Part shown: positions 5,631-6,638 of the stretch, piece after piece | How positions within the stretch are numbered: the stretch's first letter is position 1 | Layout of the letters: the number at the start of each line of letters is the position of its first letter | NCBI GenBank assembly: GCA_934500855.1 | Contig: CAKSUH010000091.1 | Location: forward strand, 1-6,638 | Length of the DNA: 6,638 nucleotides | Direction of reading: 5' to 3' | DNA from: an uncultured Eubacteriales bacterium | GTDB lineage: Bacteria > Bacillota > Clostridia > Oscillospirales > CAG-272 | Made by a program: the position numbers and the translations under genes | Notes under the pieces: generated by a model | Seen by the model: only the letters and a program-made list of their open reading frames with translations | The model's database searches: none | Told to the model about the DNA's origin: nothing

Positions 5631-5948
5631 TTACTTGCCGGATTTGTCAGCCGCGCCGCAGGCAGTACCACAAGCCGCGGGCTTCTTCTCCTCGGCAGGC
5701 TTGTCAGGCGCGCCGCAGGCAGTGCCGCAAGCCGCGGGCTTCTTCTCCTCGGCAGACTTGTCAGCCGCGCCGCAGGCGGTACCGCAAGCAGCGGGCTTCT
5801 CCTCCTCGGCGGGCTTGTCAGCCGCGCCGCAGGCAGTGCCGCAAGCCGCGGGCTTCTTCTCCTCGGCGGGCTTGTCAGCCGCGCCGCAGGCAGTAGCAGG
5901 AGCCTCCGCCTTCTTCTTGTGCCACCCGGAAAGATCAGAAAGTGCCAT
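5631..5948 (-). CDS. ACGX-repeat Cys-rich peptide, putative RiPP precursor
   Basis: A 105-residue low-complexity peptide, first gene of the operon. Residues 1-19 form a non-repetitive leader-like start (MALSDLSGWHKKKAEAPAT). The rest is 4.5 copies of a 19-residue unit, consensus ACGTACGAADKPAEEKKPA; the first copy has only one ACG, the last ends at ACGTACGAADKSGK. Nine cysteines occur at 21, 36, 40, 55, 59, 74, 78, 93 and 97, eight of them as four C-x3-C pairs, each followed by a Lys/Glu/Pro/Ala-rich linker. No signal peptide or membrane helix. With a radical SAM/SPASM gene directly downstream, it is best read as the modification target, with Cys as likely crosslink sites. ATG 5948 has GGAGGA (5956-5961) 7 nt upstream, the strongest ribosome site in the operon. 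Alternative frames stay open through the repeat only because the unit is 57 bp, a multiple of three. Confidence 0.9.
   Translation of the reverse strand: MALSDLSGWHKKKAEAPATACGAADKPAEEKKPAACGTACGAADKPAEEEKPAACGTACGAADKSAEEKKPAACGTACGAPDKPAEEKKPAACGTACGAADKSGK
5658..5885 (-). repeat. 57-bp tandem repeat inside the precursor gene
   Basis: Four consecutive 57-bp units begin at 5658, 5715, 5772 and 5829 (each starting GCAGGC on the + strand), flanked by partial copies on both sides. They differ at only a few positions per unit, several of them silent third-position changes, while others change Lys/Glu, Pro/Ser or Ala/Pro in the linker. Every ACG codon triplet is kept. The high similarity suggests recent unit duplication with selection on the cysteines, and copy number is likely to vary between strains. 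Confidence 0.93.
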
Positions 5949-6004
5949 TGTTTGTTCCTCCGTTTTGTTTGATTCAGATGGGCGCCTTGCCCTCTGTGAC
6001 TATT

Positions 6005-6032
6005 ATTATAAACCCTTTCTGCGATTGCACAA
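6005..6032 (-). promoter_or_regulatory. Candidate sigma-A promoter of the ACGX/SirTM operon
   Basis: Reading the minus strand: -35-like TTGTGC (6032-6027), 16-nt spacer, perfect -10 TATAAT (6010-6005). Transcription would start near 5998, leaving a leader of about 50 nt before the peptide ATG at 5948. The -35 box is poor (only TTG matches), which is what one expects of a promoter needing an activator or being tightly controlled. Confidence 0.55.
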
Positions 6033-6050
6033 GTACGCACTTTTTTGTGC
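6027..6050. promoter_or_regulatory. Inverted repeat overlapping the operon -35 box, candidate operator
   Basis: GCACAA (6027-6032) - 12 nt - TTGTGC (6045-6050), a perfect 6-bp dyad with half-site centres 18 bp apart. One half-site coincides with the proposed -35 hexamer of the minus-strand operon, so a bound dimer would directly control it. The binding protein is unknown; the divergent HxlR regulator is a candidate, but its other candidate site has a different sequence. Confidence 0.35.
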
Positions 6051-6096
6051 CTCGGTAATAAAAAAGTAACCCTTGGAAAAGGACTTGAAAAAACGC

Positions 6097-6124
6097 TTGA
6101 AAAGCGCGAATGTTATGGTATAAT
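6097..6124 (+). promoter_or_regulatory. Candidate sigma-A promoter of the HxlR regulator gene
   Basis: TTGAAA (6097-6102), 16-nt spacer, perfect -10 TATAAT (6119-6124) preceded by TGG, giving an extended -10 element (TGN before the hexamer). Start of transcription would fall near 6131, about 42 nt before ATG 6173. Confidence 0.7.
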
Positions 6125-6137
6125 ATAAGTGTAACAT
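6110..6137. promoter_or_regulatory. Inverted repeat spanning the hxlR -10 box, candidate autoregulatory operator
   Basis: ATGTTA (6110-6115) - 16 nt - TAACAT (6132-6137). The half-site centres are 22 bp apart, two helical turns, suiting a dimeric winged-helix protein. The site brackets the -10 hexamer and the start point, so binding would block transcription of the regulator gene. That the HxlR protein itself binds is inference. Confidence 0.4.
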
Positions 6138-6172
6138 GCAAAATCAAATGCAGCATAAAGGAGGGTGTCATC

Positions 6173-6493
6173 ATGCTGACAAAAGAAGAATTGCCCGCCT
6201 GCCCCGTGGCAACAACGGTACAACTCATCGGAAGCAAATGGAAGCTGCTCATCATCCGCAACCTGCGTGCCCGCCCGTGGAGATTCAACGAACTTCGTAA
6301 AGATCTCGAAGGTATCAGTCAGAAGGTGCTGACCGACAGCCTGCGTGAGATGGAGGCAGACGGGATCCTCACGAGAACCGTTTACCCCGAAGTCCCGCCG
6401 CGCGTGGAATACGCGCTCTCACCGCTCGGAGAGACGCTCGGTCCCATCCTTGATGCTATGGCAAGGTGGGGGAACGATTATAAAAATATGTAG
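6173..6493 (+). CDS. HxlR-family winged-helix transcriptional regulator
   Basis: A 106-residue winged-helix DNA-binding protein of the HxlR/YodB family. Typical segments: CPVATTVQLIGSKWKLLIIR (10-29), the wing/recognition region RFNELRKDLEGISQKVLTDS (37-56), LREMEADGILTRTVY (57-71), PPRVEYALSPLGETL (75-89). Cys10 is the only cysteine and sits at the conserved N-terminal place used by several family members (YodB, HypR, QorR) to sense electrophiles or oxidants, so a redox-sensing role is likely but not proven. ATG 6173 is chosen over upstream in-frame codons because GGAGG (6160-6164) lies 8 nt before it. It is divergent to the seven-gene operon and shares a 224-nt control region with it, the usual arrangement for a local regulator. 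TAG overlaps the next reading frame's GTG by one base. Confidence 0.93.
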   Translation: MLTKEELPACPVATTVQLIGSKWKLLIIRNLRARPWRFNELRKDLEGISQKVLTDSLREMEADGILTRTVYPEVPPRVEYALSPLGETLGPILDAMARWGNDYKNM

Positions 6494-6638
6494 TGGGAGG
6501 ACTCGCGAAGCCATACGACAAAGAGACGCGGGATGCGCTTCAGGCATATTATGAAACACACGATTTTACCGGAAACATCCCTGCCTTTGATGACAAAAAA
6601 TATACGCCCGCACAACTGCAGATTTATGCCAAGGCGAA
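6493..6638 (+). CDS. Start of an unidentified gene, cut by the window end
   Basis: An open frame of 48 codons from GTG 6493 to the window end, overlapping the HxlR stop codon by one base (TAGTG), which suggests translational coupling. The first residues read VGGLAKPYDKETRDALQAYY, followed by a mixed charged/aromatic stretch including FTGNIPAFDDKKYTP. No ribosome site precedes the GTG; a GGGAGG at 6495-6500 has no ATG/GTG/TTG at suitable distance in this frame. I do not recognise the family; no cysteines or cofactor motifs appear in the visible part. The codon use looks like its neighbours. The start is uncertain. Confidence 0.5.
   Translation, partial: MGGLAKPYDKETRDALQAYYETHDFTGNIPAFDDKKYTPAQLQIYAKA

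Noticed and set aside
5631..5948. Repeat array considered as CRISPR or as a noncoding satellite
   Set aside because: The units are contiguous without spacers, and the differences preserve the reading frame and all Cys codons.
5481..5972. Gly/Ser/Leu-rich + strand open frame over the repeat
   Set aside because: It stays open only because the 57-bp repeat is a multiple of three and stop-free in several frames; no start signal, and the minus-strand peptide has a strong ribosome site and a cognate maturase.
5603..6040. Arg/Pro/Leu-rich 145-codon minus-strand frame over the repeat
   Set aside because: Same repeat effect in another frame; it would start upstream of the predicted transcription start and has no ribosome site.
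6054..6071. GGTAA...TAACC imperfect dyad as a third operator
   Set aside because: Only four of five positions pair and the sequence is A-rich; expected by chance in such a region.

Overview
The window looks like part of a chromosome from an anaerobic, low-oxygen Firmicute, probably a gut Clostridium-type organism (Oscillospirales/Lachnospirales level). The reasons are strong AGGAGG-type ribosome sites, a DUF3021 membrane protein, abundant Fe-S and flavin redox proteins, and a radical SAM/SPASM peptide maturase. This placement is inference from gene content; no rRNA or other phylogenetic marker is present.

Layout. Bases 13-483 (+) encode a four-helix DUF3021 membrane protein. Bases 598-635 form a strong bidirectional terminator between it and the main object of the window, a seven-gene minus-strand operon. 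The operon reads right to left: a Cys-rich repeat peptide (5948-5631, 'ACGX-repeat' precursor), a radical SAM/SPASM maturase (5543-4503), a nitroreductase-family flavoprotein (4510-3908), a DUF1848 protein with a C-terminal CX3CX2C motif (3911-2982), a flavin split-barrel/2x[4Fe-4S] ferredoxin fusion (2972-2358), a macrodomain ADP-ribosyl hydrolase (2348-1548) and a class M sirtuin, SirTM (1624-755). From the maturase onward the genes overlap or lie about 9 nt apart, so they are almost certainly co-transcribed. Divergent to the operon is an HxlR-family regulator with one cysteine (6173-6493, +), followed by the beginning of an unidentified gene that runs off the window (6493 onward). The 224-nt divergent intergenic region holds a candidate promoter for each direction and two candidate operator-like inverted repeats.

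How it may work together. The precursor and radical SAM enzyme look like a ribosomally made, post-translationally modified peptide system. The flavoprotein-ferredoxin and nitroreductase are plausible electron carriers or additional tailoring enzymes. The SirTM/macrodomain pair is the writer/eraser couple of reversible protein ADP-ribosylation, known in staphylococci and streptococci beside a lipoylated GcvH-like carrier and a lipoate ligase. Neither of those two partners is present here. Placing the ADP-ribosylation pair in one transcription unit with a Cys/Lys-rich RiPP precursor, under a likely redox-sensing HxlR regulator, is the most interesting feature of the window. That the peptide or its maturase is the ADP-ribosylation target is a hypothesis only.
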